Below, piece after piece: positions 23,001 through 33,159 of a stretch of 64,000 nt of DNA (positions are counted from its first letter, which is position 1; each line of letters begins with the position of its first letter). The notes under the pieces were generated by a model. It made no database searches, was not told where the DNA came from, and worked only from the letters and a program-made list of their open reading frames with translations. The stretch lies in the NCBI GenBank assembly GCA_958450365.1, contig CAUEEP010000888.1, forward strand, positions 257,501-321,500, written 5' to 3'. Both the position numbers and the translations under genes were made by a program. Origin of the DNA: Mesorhabditis belari. Lineage: Eukaryota > Nematoda > Chromadorea > Rhabditida > Rhabditidae.

Positions 23001-25260
23001 TCACATCACATTGGAAAAAAGTAAACTTTTTTCCTTGAGTTGTTAACTATTTTTTCTTGGTATCTTCTTCATCTTCAGCGATGAGAAAAAATTTAATTTG
23101 GATGGTCCCGACGGCAACAAGTACTATTGACACGATTTCAGAAAAGATCCATTGCTTTGTGGGCGTCGAAACTTCGGAGAAGGATCACTGATGATATGGG
23201 GCACCTTCAATGTGGATGACGTTCTTGATTTAGAATTTGTGACTTGTCGCATGAACTCGAACGATTACCAGGACGTCCTTGCGGATCAACTACTTCCTTT
23301 CCTAGCGCAAAATCGAGATAAATACTATATTTTTCAACAGGATAATGCTTCAATTCATGTCAGCCAATCCACTAAAGCTTTTCTAGAACGTCACAACATC
23401 GATTTTCTCGAATGGCCTGCCTGCTCACCGGAATTAAACCCAATGGAAAACTTATCAGGGCATCTTCGTGAGGAATATTTATGCTAATGAAAAGACTTAC
23501 GACACGATTTCGCAACTCAAAAAAGCAATTTTGCAAGCTTGGACGTCAATTCCACCACAAACGCTTCAACTTAGTGAACTCGGTGAGTAGGTAAAAATTT
23601 TTGCAACAGGTGTTAAATAAAGAAATTGTTATAATTTTGTTGCAATTTGTTTAAATAACGTTAAAAATGGTATAGATGCCTATTTTTGCATATATTTCTA
23701 GGATTTAAAAGCTATTTCGCGTTATTAAATTCCATAACCAAAAAAATGTGAAATTTAGGAGTGGTCCTATCATTTTGCAACGCACCTTACTAAACATAGC
23801 AGGTAAACTTTAGGGCCTAAAGTGTAGAGACAGATTTCTATTAGTCTACAGGGTGCGCCAAAATTATGGTAACGCGCCCGAATTATCTCATTTTTTCATT
23901 TTTTTACGTCTTTGTCTTTTTTTCTGCAATACTTAATTCTACAACTATTTTTCAAGTATGAAATCCAAAAAGGATCTACGCCCGGCTATCATTCGTTTGC
24001 ATCGGCAAGGCAAACGAACTGCTGAAATTTTGCAACTTTTGCAAGAGAAGAAAGAGAATGTTTTCCGAGCTATAAAACGCTTCAACAAAACGGTGACGAA
24101 TGAAGACCGCAAAGGAAGAGGATGCCCATCTACAGCCAACACTCTGACAAATCGAAAAAAGATCTTCACAAGACTCAAGAGGAATGCAACCACCACAAAG
24201 AACTCGACTCGGAAAAAGTAAAAGTCGACAAAAAGGTGTACTTGGAGATGCTCAAGGATGAAATTTTGCCCTGGTCTCGGGCTCATTTTGTAACTAAAAG
24301 CTGGACATTTATGCAAGATGGAGCTCCTTCTCATAAAGCTACCGAAACACAAGACTGGATAGCCAACAACTTTCCTGATTGGATCACAGTGGATATCAGC
24401 TCACGGCGCCCAGGAGAATGGCCTTCAAATTCTCTAGATTTGAACGTTTTGGACTATTCCATTTGGTCGATCTTAGAGAGCAAGACATGTACAAAGTCCC
24501 ACACATCGGTAGACTCTTTGGAACGGGCACTAACTAAGGCTTGAAACAATTTGTCCATCACCACAATTCAAAAGTTTATCGATGAATTTCCAAAGCGTTT
24601 GAACCAATGTATTGCTGCTAATAGTGGTCATTTTGAGCAATAATCGTTGTTTACATAATGTTTTCGTTAAAGTTAATAAAAACTATTGTTTTCTAAAAGT
24701 TCTTACTGAGAAAGATTTGTGTTTTCCGCAGTTACTATTTCGTTACCATAATTATGGCGCACCCTGTATTGTTAGACATACTGTAATCTTACTGTGGTCT
24801 CAAAGACAAAGACGTGAAATTAGTCTAACAAACTAGCAAATATCCATTGACAAAAGTCACCCATTGCTTAGTTTCAGCTGAATCAGCACGGGAAAACGTC
24901 ACGAGTTGAGACTTTGCTAATGATCCAGGTATCAGTTTTCCGATTTTCTTTTACAAAATTCTTTTAGATGCTCACTAATTCTATCCTCAACCTCACAAAT
25001 ACGATCATTTTTTATCTAGTCGCCATCTTTTTAAACCTTTTCCTTGGCGATAATTTTATGGTCATCTTCTACAATTCGATCGATTTCAATCAAGCTTTGT
25101 TGTTTAATCTGTTTTCCAGGCACAGTACAGGAGTTAAATTCATAACATTATATGAAGTTTTAGTATAATAAGTATACTATGTTTCCGAAAGCCGAAAAAC
25201 ATCGTGATATCAAGTGGATTGAAGGCTGGTACGGTCACTGTGTCGAAGGGATTGTTTTGA
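20017..25260 (+). CDS. Srg-superfamily-like serpentine chemoreceptor, copy D, with transposon-filled intron 6
   Basis: Predicted seven-helix chemoreceptor of 336 residues. Exons: 20017-20101, 20887-21014, 21054-21133, 21219-21311, 21349-21453, 21646-21865, 24878-24928, 24968-25119 and 25164-25260, total 1011 nt with one stop. Segments: FHELITVLLIMFGLIG, AATNDRLSFPIR, EISQCCQLLISM, RFTALAFNGLYFRYTLK, GLDFVTNRKMKR, RVETLLMIQ and tail CFRKPKN. Intron 1 carries a MITE. Intron 6 is 3.0 kb and contains two complete transposon insertions. Intron 8 begins with GC instead of GT (AG|GCACAG); the duplicated tail at 49.8-50.2 kb shares this. Whether the 3-kb intron is spliced is untested, but all exons remain open. 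Confidence 0.8.
20387..20814. mobile_element. Mariner-type MITE in intron 1 of receptor D
   Basis: Starts TTAGGTTGGTGCATAAGT and ends with its reverse complement, flanked by TA at 20385-20386 and 20815-20816. It is 428 bp with no transposase. The end sequence is of the classic mariner type and related to the MITEs at 6,748 and 46,438. Confidence 0.85.
22355..23787 (+). mobile_element. Tc1-like element T1, copy 1, in intron 6 of receptor D
   Basis: Ends are CAGTGCGTTGCAAAATGATA and GCAACGCACCT, flanked by TA (22353-22354 and 23788-23789). Plus-strand pieces encode an N-terminal helix-turn-helix region (GKKKSPRRHRKLT) and a DDE-type catalytic region: [18 protein letters not shown] and EWPACSPELNPMENL. 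The frame is broken at several points, so this copy is not autonomous. Related copies are at 50,354-51,893 and, truncated, at 48,166-48,965. Confidence 0.85.
23849..24766 (+). mobile_element. Tc1/mariner-type element M2 in intron 6 of receptor D
   Basis: Ends CAGGGTGCGCCAAAATTATG and its complement, flanked by TA at 23847-23848 and 24767-24768. Encodes an N-terminal HTH-like part (23958-24221, SKKDLRPAIIRLHRQGKR) joined out of frame to a C-terminal catalytic part (TFMQDGAPSHKATETQDW, LDLNVLDYSIW). The middle with the first catalytic Asp appears deleted. The homologous segment at 50.3 kb lacks it and preserves the uncut TA site. Confidence 0.88.
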
Positions 25261-25560
25261 TTTTACTTGATTCAAAAATGATTTGAACAAATCGAAATCA
25301 TAAATTCATTGCATTAACTTGTTGAATAGCTTGTTGAAACAGAAAAGCCGAACATCTGCTAATTTCAATCGAAACATGAATCGGAGAAAATTTTGTCTAC
25401 AAATTTGCTGGTGAAAGAAAATAGCAATATTGTTATAAAGAGCTTTATTCAATACACGAGAAATCTAGTGGTAGTGGTTAGAAATATGAAAAGTTGCTTA
25501 TCTATGGAAAATCTTCGTTAGCTGCGAGAGAAAGACATAGACACAAAATAAAGAAATTCA
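25261..25560. other. 3' flank of receptor D, duplicated elsewhere
   Basis: This flank is repeated in inverse orientation at about 49,540-49,798, so it was part of the segment duplicated with the receptor tail. No gene seen. Confidence 0.55.
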
Positions 25561-25563
25561 GAT

Positions 25564-25850
25564 CTAAAAGCCGCTAATGTCGGCTGTTTGAAAATGGCGA
25601 GAAAATACCGCATAGCAGAAAGGATTGAAAATTTGGTATCAGTACGGTAAACCGATGGTTGAAGACCTCATGGCTTGACGAAAGTGCCACATCCACTGGA
25701 GGTGCTTGGAGGAAGCTGAAGGGGAAGAGAAGTCGGAGTCACAGGGCGGTCTGTGGTGCCGGCAAATTCTTCGATCGCGTTGATCACGAGGGCTTCCATC
25801 AAGGCTTGTTGATCAGCTGTCATTTCCAGACCGGGTTATCGGATCCGGCT
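25564..25850. repeat. Single arm of the AAAAGCCG...TGTCGGCTG foldback repeat
   Basis: Matches 48,973-49,230 over most of its length (shared words include TGTTTGAAAATGGCGAG and CATCCACTGGAGGTG). At 49 kb the sequence has an inverted second arm; here only one arm is present. No coding function recognised. Confidence 0.6.
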
Positions 25851-25869
25851 TCCAGATTATAAGTATATA

Positions 25870-27320
25870 CGGATTTATTCAACCAATCCAAGCAATCAAT
25901 CATAATACAGAAAAAAAATCCTATTGAAACCCTAACCTAAACTACTTAATGCCATAACAGGACTTCAAATGCTTAACTTAAGTATAATTCTTGAAGTCAA
26001 TGATCATTATTTTGTGAAGTGATGAAGTGTGAAGTGATGAATGAAAGGAAATAAAGCGTTTTTAAGGGTTGCATTTTATGTGCAAGCCAAGCGTAGTTTA
26101 ATTTCAACGGGCACGGTGTGTTACATTGCTCTGCGCTTGGGATAGCTCCGAATCTGCGACTAACCGAGCCCAACGTTGCTTAACTTGGCAGAACGGACGG
26201 GATGCCGTGTTTCAACGTGGCGAGAACGTAATTCAAATAACATTTTACATCTGCAATTTACAAAATACAAGCGAAAGCTCTGTTTTCCATTTTGCGCTGC
26301 TTTCTGTTTCTATTTTGCAACCAAGCACACAAATTACTGCTGTGCGATATTTGCCTCTGAGTCCGAAATTGCTTCCTTAGCAATAGAATCCTTTGCTAGA
26401 CATGGATAGTAGCGAATAGGAACATTAAGTTTTATTGTAAAATTTTGTTGTTTATTGTTAATTTACTTGCTAGTTTGTTGTTTTGTTAACGTGAAATTTC
26501 CTTTTTGAATTTATAAACAGTTGAATCAACTCAACACTAATCAATTTGAGTTCTGAACGAGAAACTAGAGTTTTTTAGCAGTTCTAAGCTGCGCTAAGGC
26601 ATTTTCGCTCGGTCCAACGCTCGATCGGGCTAGTCCAATTCGATCCGATCTGATCCAAAAAACCATGTCTAAGACACAATATTGCGATTTTCAAATTCGT
26701 TCTCATCGACCATGTCGTCCATAGACCGTACGCTAATAAAAGACCGAAACGAAAACGAAAACATTTTAAGCAAAACCAGCAGAAACTCTCGAAACGTGTT
26801 CATTTGACCGATTTCGAGAGGTGAGAACCGAACAAATTTGATCGCATTTTTTCGGGAATTGACAAAAATCAAAAATCGGGTGCTCCACGTTCGTGTTCCT
26901 CTTTCTCTCTCATTTTTGAACATCTCGAAAAGTAAATCGGTTGAGCCTTGATGCTCTTTTTCGGATCTTGTACATCTTGTACGCATCTCATTTGGACGAT
27001 TTTAGGTCTGCGAGGCAATGTCTTTAAGAAGAATGAAAGTTTTACACTTTTTAACGAAAAATTTCTTTTCAAAAACTGGCAGAACGCATCAAAAGTAGTT
27101 TTTTCTTGCAAACTGTTCAGTGAGGGTAAACAATTCTCATTTTGCGACGATTTTTGAGAGTTGATGTGTTTTTTTCACCAACTCTTTTCTCGTTTTTCTT
27201 TTTCCCGATTTTCAATTTCCTTTCCTCTCAAAGTCCGCCGCTATTAGGCCACGCACTATTGGATTATTTCAACCGAGTTTTCCCATTTTCCAAATCATTT
27301 TTTGAAAACCTTTACCCTTT
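25870..27320. other. Intergenic region upstream of the GST gene
   Basis: No supported gene. Two overlapping minus-strand ORFs (26986-26669 and 27111-26869) are Arg/Phe/Ser-rich and unrecognised. The last few hundred bases should hold the GST promoter. Confidence 0.4.
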
Positions 27321-27327
27321 AACTACA

Positions 27328-30300
27328 ATGCCCCACTACAAATTAACATATTTCTGCGTTCGAGGCAAAGGTTTCTAGCGTATTTTAAAACATATCCATA
27401 TAATTACTCACAGGTGAATTCATTCGACAGCTCTTTGCATTAGCCGGGGTCGAGTTCGAGGATGATCGCTTCTCGCTTGGGCCAACCGGTCGTGGTGAAG
27501 GAATCGCACAGACGAATTGGGCTGAAGTGAAGAAAAGTATGGCAAAAAAGTTCTTTTCATTAAAACAAACAACAACCATTGAAATGCTAAAAAGCTTCTC
27601 GAAACTTTTTGAAAAGTTCGCCCCCCACGATTGAACTTTACGGTCCCGGATTAAAATGATCTAATTTCTTAAAATATTACATTCTTATTCTTACATATTC
27701 TTACATATGTGATAATAATTTTTTAGCCCCAGCGATACTCCACAAGCACCCTTAGGCTAAGCACAAAAAACACAAAAATAATGAGGAGAAAAATTTTTAA
27801 TTAAAAAATCTGACTTTTTCTTTTGACCTTTTGCACCGTAAGGTTCAATTTAGCCCGTTAAATTATGAATTATCGCGAAACTATTCAGCTACACCATATG
27901 GGCAACTGCCAGTGCTGGATGTGGATGGAAAGCAACTCGGAGAGGCCAATGCTATTGCCAAATATGTGGCCGCTGAGTATGGTGAGTGTTGAAACATAAC
28001 AAGAAAAAGTTTTACTATTATTTTACCATGTACTCTTTAGTATCTAAAGTATACCAAGTGTAGTGTACTAGGTCACAAATCGAAGCTGCTAATAAATTTA
28101 GCTGTTATTTGAATATAGTTGTACTTATTAAGTTAAAAACTAACCACAAATGATCATAACAATCTTTCATACTTACTTAAGTTTTAAAAACAACCCCACT
28201 GGGCAATTTCTCAGGTTTCAACGGTGCAAATGCTTGGGAGGCGGCACAGATCGACTCGGTTGGCATTCATTACGACGATCTCTTCAAAGCTTGTGTTCCT
28301 TTCTACCTGTCTTGGCACAGGATCAGCAAACAAACAATGGTGAATCCAGCTTCAAGTGATACCTTAAAAATAGTCGGCTTTCAGGAGGATGCCTATAAGA
28401 GCTCCGTCGAGGCGGGTAGAGATGCGTTCTTCCAACCAATCTGCAAGCTCCTTCGAGAGAACAAATCGGGATTTATTGTAAGTGAATAAATAAGGTTGCG
28501 AATGTTTTTTTGCTCTTTTATTACGGTGCTAACACCACTTGTAAGTACGGTCATAAAAGTAATGTTACTTATATTAGATTGACTACTAATTCTTGATGAA
28601 ACTGTTTGTTTTTTGTTTCATCAAAGAACAAACCGTGGCTTTTTATAAAATTTTAATATCAATCAGACACGCATTGCCTAGCTTTGGGAAAAGTTTCATC
28701 CCAATCTAATGGCTGGGCTTCATGCCGGAGGCTTTTGTTTGAAACTAGTCGATTCTCACGTCGCACAACAAGAATTTTTATTTTTGCCATTTCTCAAAGA
28801 TTGAACAATGTGTTTTTATGAAACTTTTGAATCATTATTACTATTTGATTGTCTATTAGGCAGCAAGTTTTTATTCTGTTTTGATGAATGAAAGTTGAGC
28901 TAAGAACAAAAGAGCGAAAAAGTGACGTGCAAAATTGACTTTCTAGAAAATCTTTCAGAGAAGAATCCAATTCAGAAACTTTTTACTAGTATGCTTTATC
29001 AACACCTAGATATGTGATTTGGCGTCAAATCCGTCAACATTTCCACATGAAATTTTAGACATTGCAAAATTTACTTTTTTTCAGTTTCGAGCAACCTTTT
29101 GATACTTTGAATCGCTGTCAAAGTCTCTCTAGGAACTACTTGATATTTATATATGTTTTTATTCAAGTTGTATTTTTCAAAGTACCTAGTTCACATTGCC
29201 AACTTTTGACTGATGCGGCTGCAGATGCTTATTGACCTTGGGTCTTTTCATGTATTTGAGTATTTTTTTCTCAATTTTCTTTTCTGCTTAACACTTTTGC
29301 TTAGACCTTCCTTAATTTTTTTTTTCAGGTTGTTTTACATCGATAAAAAATCGAGACTTTCGCCTTCTCTCCCTGTATGAGTTCAAGCTTGGCCACAATG
29401 AAGCGACCCAAAACATCAATCAAACTTTTGGGGAAGGCAAAGCTGAAATTCGAGCATTTCAGCGCTGGCTCAAATGATTCCGGGAAGGCGACGAGGATCT
29501 TAATGACAAGGAAGACCGCGGACGCCATGTCAGTCTCGACAATGACGAATTAAAGGAGCTAATAGAAGCGGATCCCAGAACAACTGAGGCAGAATTAGCA
29601 AGACACTTTGGGGTCACTCTACACACAATTGGGAACCACCTCAAGGAAATCGGAAAAGTGAAAAAGTTGAAAAAGTGGGTGGCTCATGAACGAATATCAA
29701 AAATTGCATTGTTATCTCATATCGTATTCATTGCTGATTCGTCATCAAAAGGAGCCATTTCTGGATGAAATTGTAACTTGTGATGAAGAATGGGTCCTCT
29801 ACGATAACCGAAAACAAAAATCCAAATGGTTAGACAAAGGACCATCACCGAACCTCTTTCCGAAGCCCGACCTACACCCAAAGAAGCTTCTTCTCAGTGT
29901 TTGGTGGTCGCAGAAAGGTCTGATCCATTATTCAACTCTACAAAACGGAAAAACGATGAATTCTGATCAGTATATTCACGAAATAAACGTAATGTATGAA
30001 AAACTTCGAAGGATCGATCCAGCTCTCGTGAATCGGAAGGGTCCCATCCTACTGCAAGACAACGCCCGTACGAGAAAATACTCTTCGCGTTGAGCGTTTC
30101 AATCTCGAGCATCCTTTTCGAATGCTTGCTTTGTATGAAATTCTTGTCAGTGTTTATCGGAGTTCAAGTTCCAATTCTAAAAAAATCAAACTTTGAAAAG
30201 AATAAGAAAATGCTTGTAAGTCAATAAAAGAAGTTGTAACAATGGTCAAAAGGTTAGTCACAATCACAGTCTTTTAGTCAGTACCAAAGAACTAGTCACA

Positions 30301-30783
30301 ATCTCATAAAAACATCCTATTTAGCTACCAGTATGCTTTTAAACAAAAAAAGCCAAAATGAACAACAACAGAGCAAATTTTAGCAGGGTGCACTATTATT
30401 TTTCAACCCCCTCCTGCCTGCACTACTATTACAGACTGTAGTACTATTACAGAAAATACGATATCATATAAAAATCCATAAAAAGCTATGGTTTCCTCTT
30501 TTATGCAACAAAAAACAAAAAGTGTTATCAAGAATTAGTACCCAACCTAATAAATTATCGAATTCAGATCGGAGACAAGGTCACTTGGGTCGATCTTTTG
30601 GTGGCCGATCACTGTGAGACGTTCACCAAGTACAACGAGAACTATCTTGAGAAATATCCGGAGGTTTTTTCCGTCAGTTTATGTTGCTAAGTAAACTTTC
30701 AGGCAAAAGCTCACATGGAGAAGATCCACTCGATTCCGGCTATCAGGAAATGGATCGAAACTCGCCCAGAGACTGAAATCTAA
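27328..30783 (+). CDS. Glutathione S-transferase, sigma class (7 exons)
   Basis: Cytosolic enzyme conjugating glutathione to electrophiles in detoxification. Exons: 27328-27370, 27414-27536, 27889-27981, 28215-28339, 28385-28477, 30568-30663 and 30703-30783, giving 217 residues (usual family size about 205-210). The N-terminal thioredoxin-like domain starts MPHYKLTYF, with the catalytic-type Tyr in the expected place, then GEFIRQLFALAGVEFED, PYGQLPVLDVDGK (cis-Pro loop) and EANAIAKYVA. The helical C-terminal domain includes GDKVTWVDLLVADH, the conserved buried-Asp motif, and ends IRKWIETRPETEI. AATAAA lies shortly after the stop (about 30,817). The large intron 5 contains a mariner copy; all exons are intact. 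Confidence 0.92.
28574..30550 (+). mobile_element. Mariner element in GST intron 5, degenerate transposase
   Basis: Left end TTAGATTGACTACTAATTCTTG matches the inverted right end CAAGAATTAGTACCCAACCTAA, with TA outside both (28572-28573 and 30551-30552). Inside, the plus strand encodes mariner transposase pieces: FGEGKAEIRAFQRWL, DPRTTEAELARHFGV (HTH), PFLDEIVTCDEEWVLYDNRK (first Asp), SVWWSQKGLIHY and NRKGPILLQDNA (second Asp). A stop and frameshift break it, and the third catalytic region is missing. A relative is on the minus strand at 53.3-54.0 kb. Confidence 0.85.
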
Positions 30784-30789
30784 ACGTCT

Positions 30790-32030
30790 TTTCTCATGAG
30801 CTCCGTTTCACATACAATAAACATTCAATAAGAATCTCGACATGAGATTTTTGGAAATTCGTAATGATTTTCGGAGGGTTTAGAGCAACGCTTTTAAGAT
30901 TTATTATTTGAGAGGCATATATTCTAGGGTACTGTCATGGGGTGGCAAAGAATCGAACTCCAATTTCACTAAACTAAACGGCATCCGATCAAGTTCTTTC
31001 GTTGATTTGGGAGAAATTGAAGTCAACGTCGAAACAGGGAATCCACTCGAAGTTTTGATAGTTTCTCGGATGATCCATCAAAATTAGACTTTTCTTTAGC
31101 TTCGAAAAGAGAAACCAATTAAAGATCTTGTCGATAAAGGTTTTCAGCAAGGTAACCACAAGTTTTTATACAAAAACTTCGAAAAGCAACTTTTCTGAAA
31201 AATTTTGACATTTTAGCGGGAAACTCTGCTCAAAAAACGCCAAATTTGATAACATTCGATACAAATTGCACTCGCGCTTAGCATCTTCAACAAGATAAGC
31301 ACTAAATTCTAAACAAATTCTTCCAAAATTAAAAAATGAGAATTAGCCGATTTTCTTTTATTTATCTTTCATTGAAAGAAATTTGCATTTACCAATGCTA
31401 AATATTTTCCAGATAAACGGCTAATTTTAAACGCAAATTAAAATTTGCCAAAGAAGAGCCTTTTTTCTTTCGCGTTCTTTCACGCCAAAATATTTTAAGT
31501 GCACAAAAATTATTCAGAATCTCTTATCGCCCAAATTCCAGATCATCTGCGAGCGTCTTGCGCCTAGGGCGAGTCCGCGCGCGTCGACGAAGCTCCATTG
31601 TGTCAAGTAAGGGAAATCTCGAAAAATATCGCTCCAATTCACAAAATCCTAAAGAAACCCTAAATCCTAGGTCCACTAGGGAGTACTGTAGCGCCAGTCT
31701 CGTCTCTGCCTACGTTAGCTTTTCTGAAATTTTGTCAAAGGCAAAGTGTATGGCAGAAAGGGGCCCAGGTGTGGTATCTGACGGGTTCAGGGACTTTTGC
31801 TCAGGTAAAGCTAAAACTAAGACCCGACTTCGGTACCATTTTGGCAATGTTTACGATAAATCGTCGAAAAATCGGACTCTCTTGCCCATTAGTGCATAAA
31901 AATAATTATCAAATAAAATTTTATTACAGTACATCCATTCTGCAATTGTTTGCATCCATTAAAAATTTTTGTGACTCTTGACCGGCTCTGGCCTGGGCTG
32001 GTCTAAAAGCAGTATACAGCCCCTGGGCCA
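30790..32030. other. Intergenic region downstream of GST
   Basis: No supported gene. A short GC-richer stretch at 31,548-31,610 could be a 5' exon (it ends CAAG|TAAGGG, not a clean donor), but nothing joins to it convincingly. Confidence 0.35.
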
Positions 32031-32034
32031 CGGT

Positions 32035-32905
32035 TCCTAACAACCTCCGACCTCAATAGCCAAATCTGTCCCTTATTGGAGCCAAATCCGGTAGTTTATG
32101 GGAAACAAATTGGTACCGTATTCGAACAAAAATGGTACCTTATTGAAAACAAATCGCCACTTTATTGGGACCAACGGGTACCGTGTTTCAACTAAATCGG
32201 TACCCTTTTTGCGACCAAATTGAAACATTATTGGAACCAAACCGTCACCGTATTGGAACTAAATTGGTACTTTATTGGAAACAAGTCAGTACCGTATTGG
32301 AACCTAATTGGTACCTGATTGGAACCAATCGGTTTTTTATTGGAACCAAATTCGTACTGATTGGAAACGAATCGGTACTTTATTGGAACGAAAGTGGTGC
32401 CCTATCGGAATCAAATCGGTACCATATTCGGACCCGACAAATTGGAATTTTATTAGAACCAAACTGTTACCGTAGGAACTAAATGGGTACTTCATTGTAA
32501 CCAAACCGGTACCTTATTGGAGTCTATTCGGTACCCGGTTGGAACCTAACTGTAACCGTATTGGAATTAAATCGGCACCTTAGTGGACCCAATTGGTACC
32601 GTATGCGAAACAAATTGGTGTCTTATTGAAACCAAGTCCGTACCAGATTGGAACCAAATGGGTACCGTAATCGATCTAAATTAGTACCTTCTTTGAACCG
32701 GATCGGAACCAAATTGCGACCGGATTGGAACCAAATTGGTACTGGATTGGAACTAAATTGGTACCTTATTGGAAAGGAATTGGTACTTTATTGGTACCCT
32801 AGTTAAGCCAATAGGTACCGTATTCAAACCAAATCGGTGCCTCATTGGATCGGCAATCAGCACTTTATTGGAATCGAATCGGTATCCCTATTGGAACTAA
32901 ATGAA
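32035..32905. repeat. Degenerate ~21-23-bp minisatellite rich in GGTACC
   Basis: About 40 imperfect tandem units of the type ATTGGAACCAAATCGGTACC cover this interval, with unit length varying slightly. The 105-residue ORF at 32165-32482 is a translation of the repeat and not a gene. Confidence 0.9.
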
Positions 32906-33159
32906 CTGTAATTAAATATCTACCACAGTAATTCTGGTGAATGGATTGGGAAGATTCACAGTGATCACTGTGATCACATCTACTAGTTTTTGAGAAAGGG
33001 ATGACAAATTGAGGAATTCAGAGAGGGAACACTTGAAACTATATGCTATGTATAAATAGCAGGCACTTGCTGCAAGGAAAGTAAAAATATCAGTTATATA
33101 AATGAAATGCATTAAATTGGCTTAATAAGGTATAAATAAATGTTATGACAATTTTTCCA

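Noticed and set aside
26669..27111. 105- and 80-residue minus-strand ORFs upstream of GST
   Set aside because: No recognisable domain, no splice support, low-complexity Arg/Phe/Ser content.
30942..31000. tRNA-like sequence on the minus strand (AGTTCGATTCT box)
   Set aside because: Only a weak B-box match; no anticodon arm or pairing acceptor stem.
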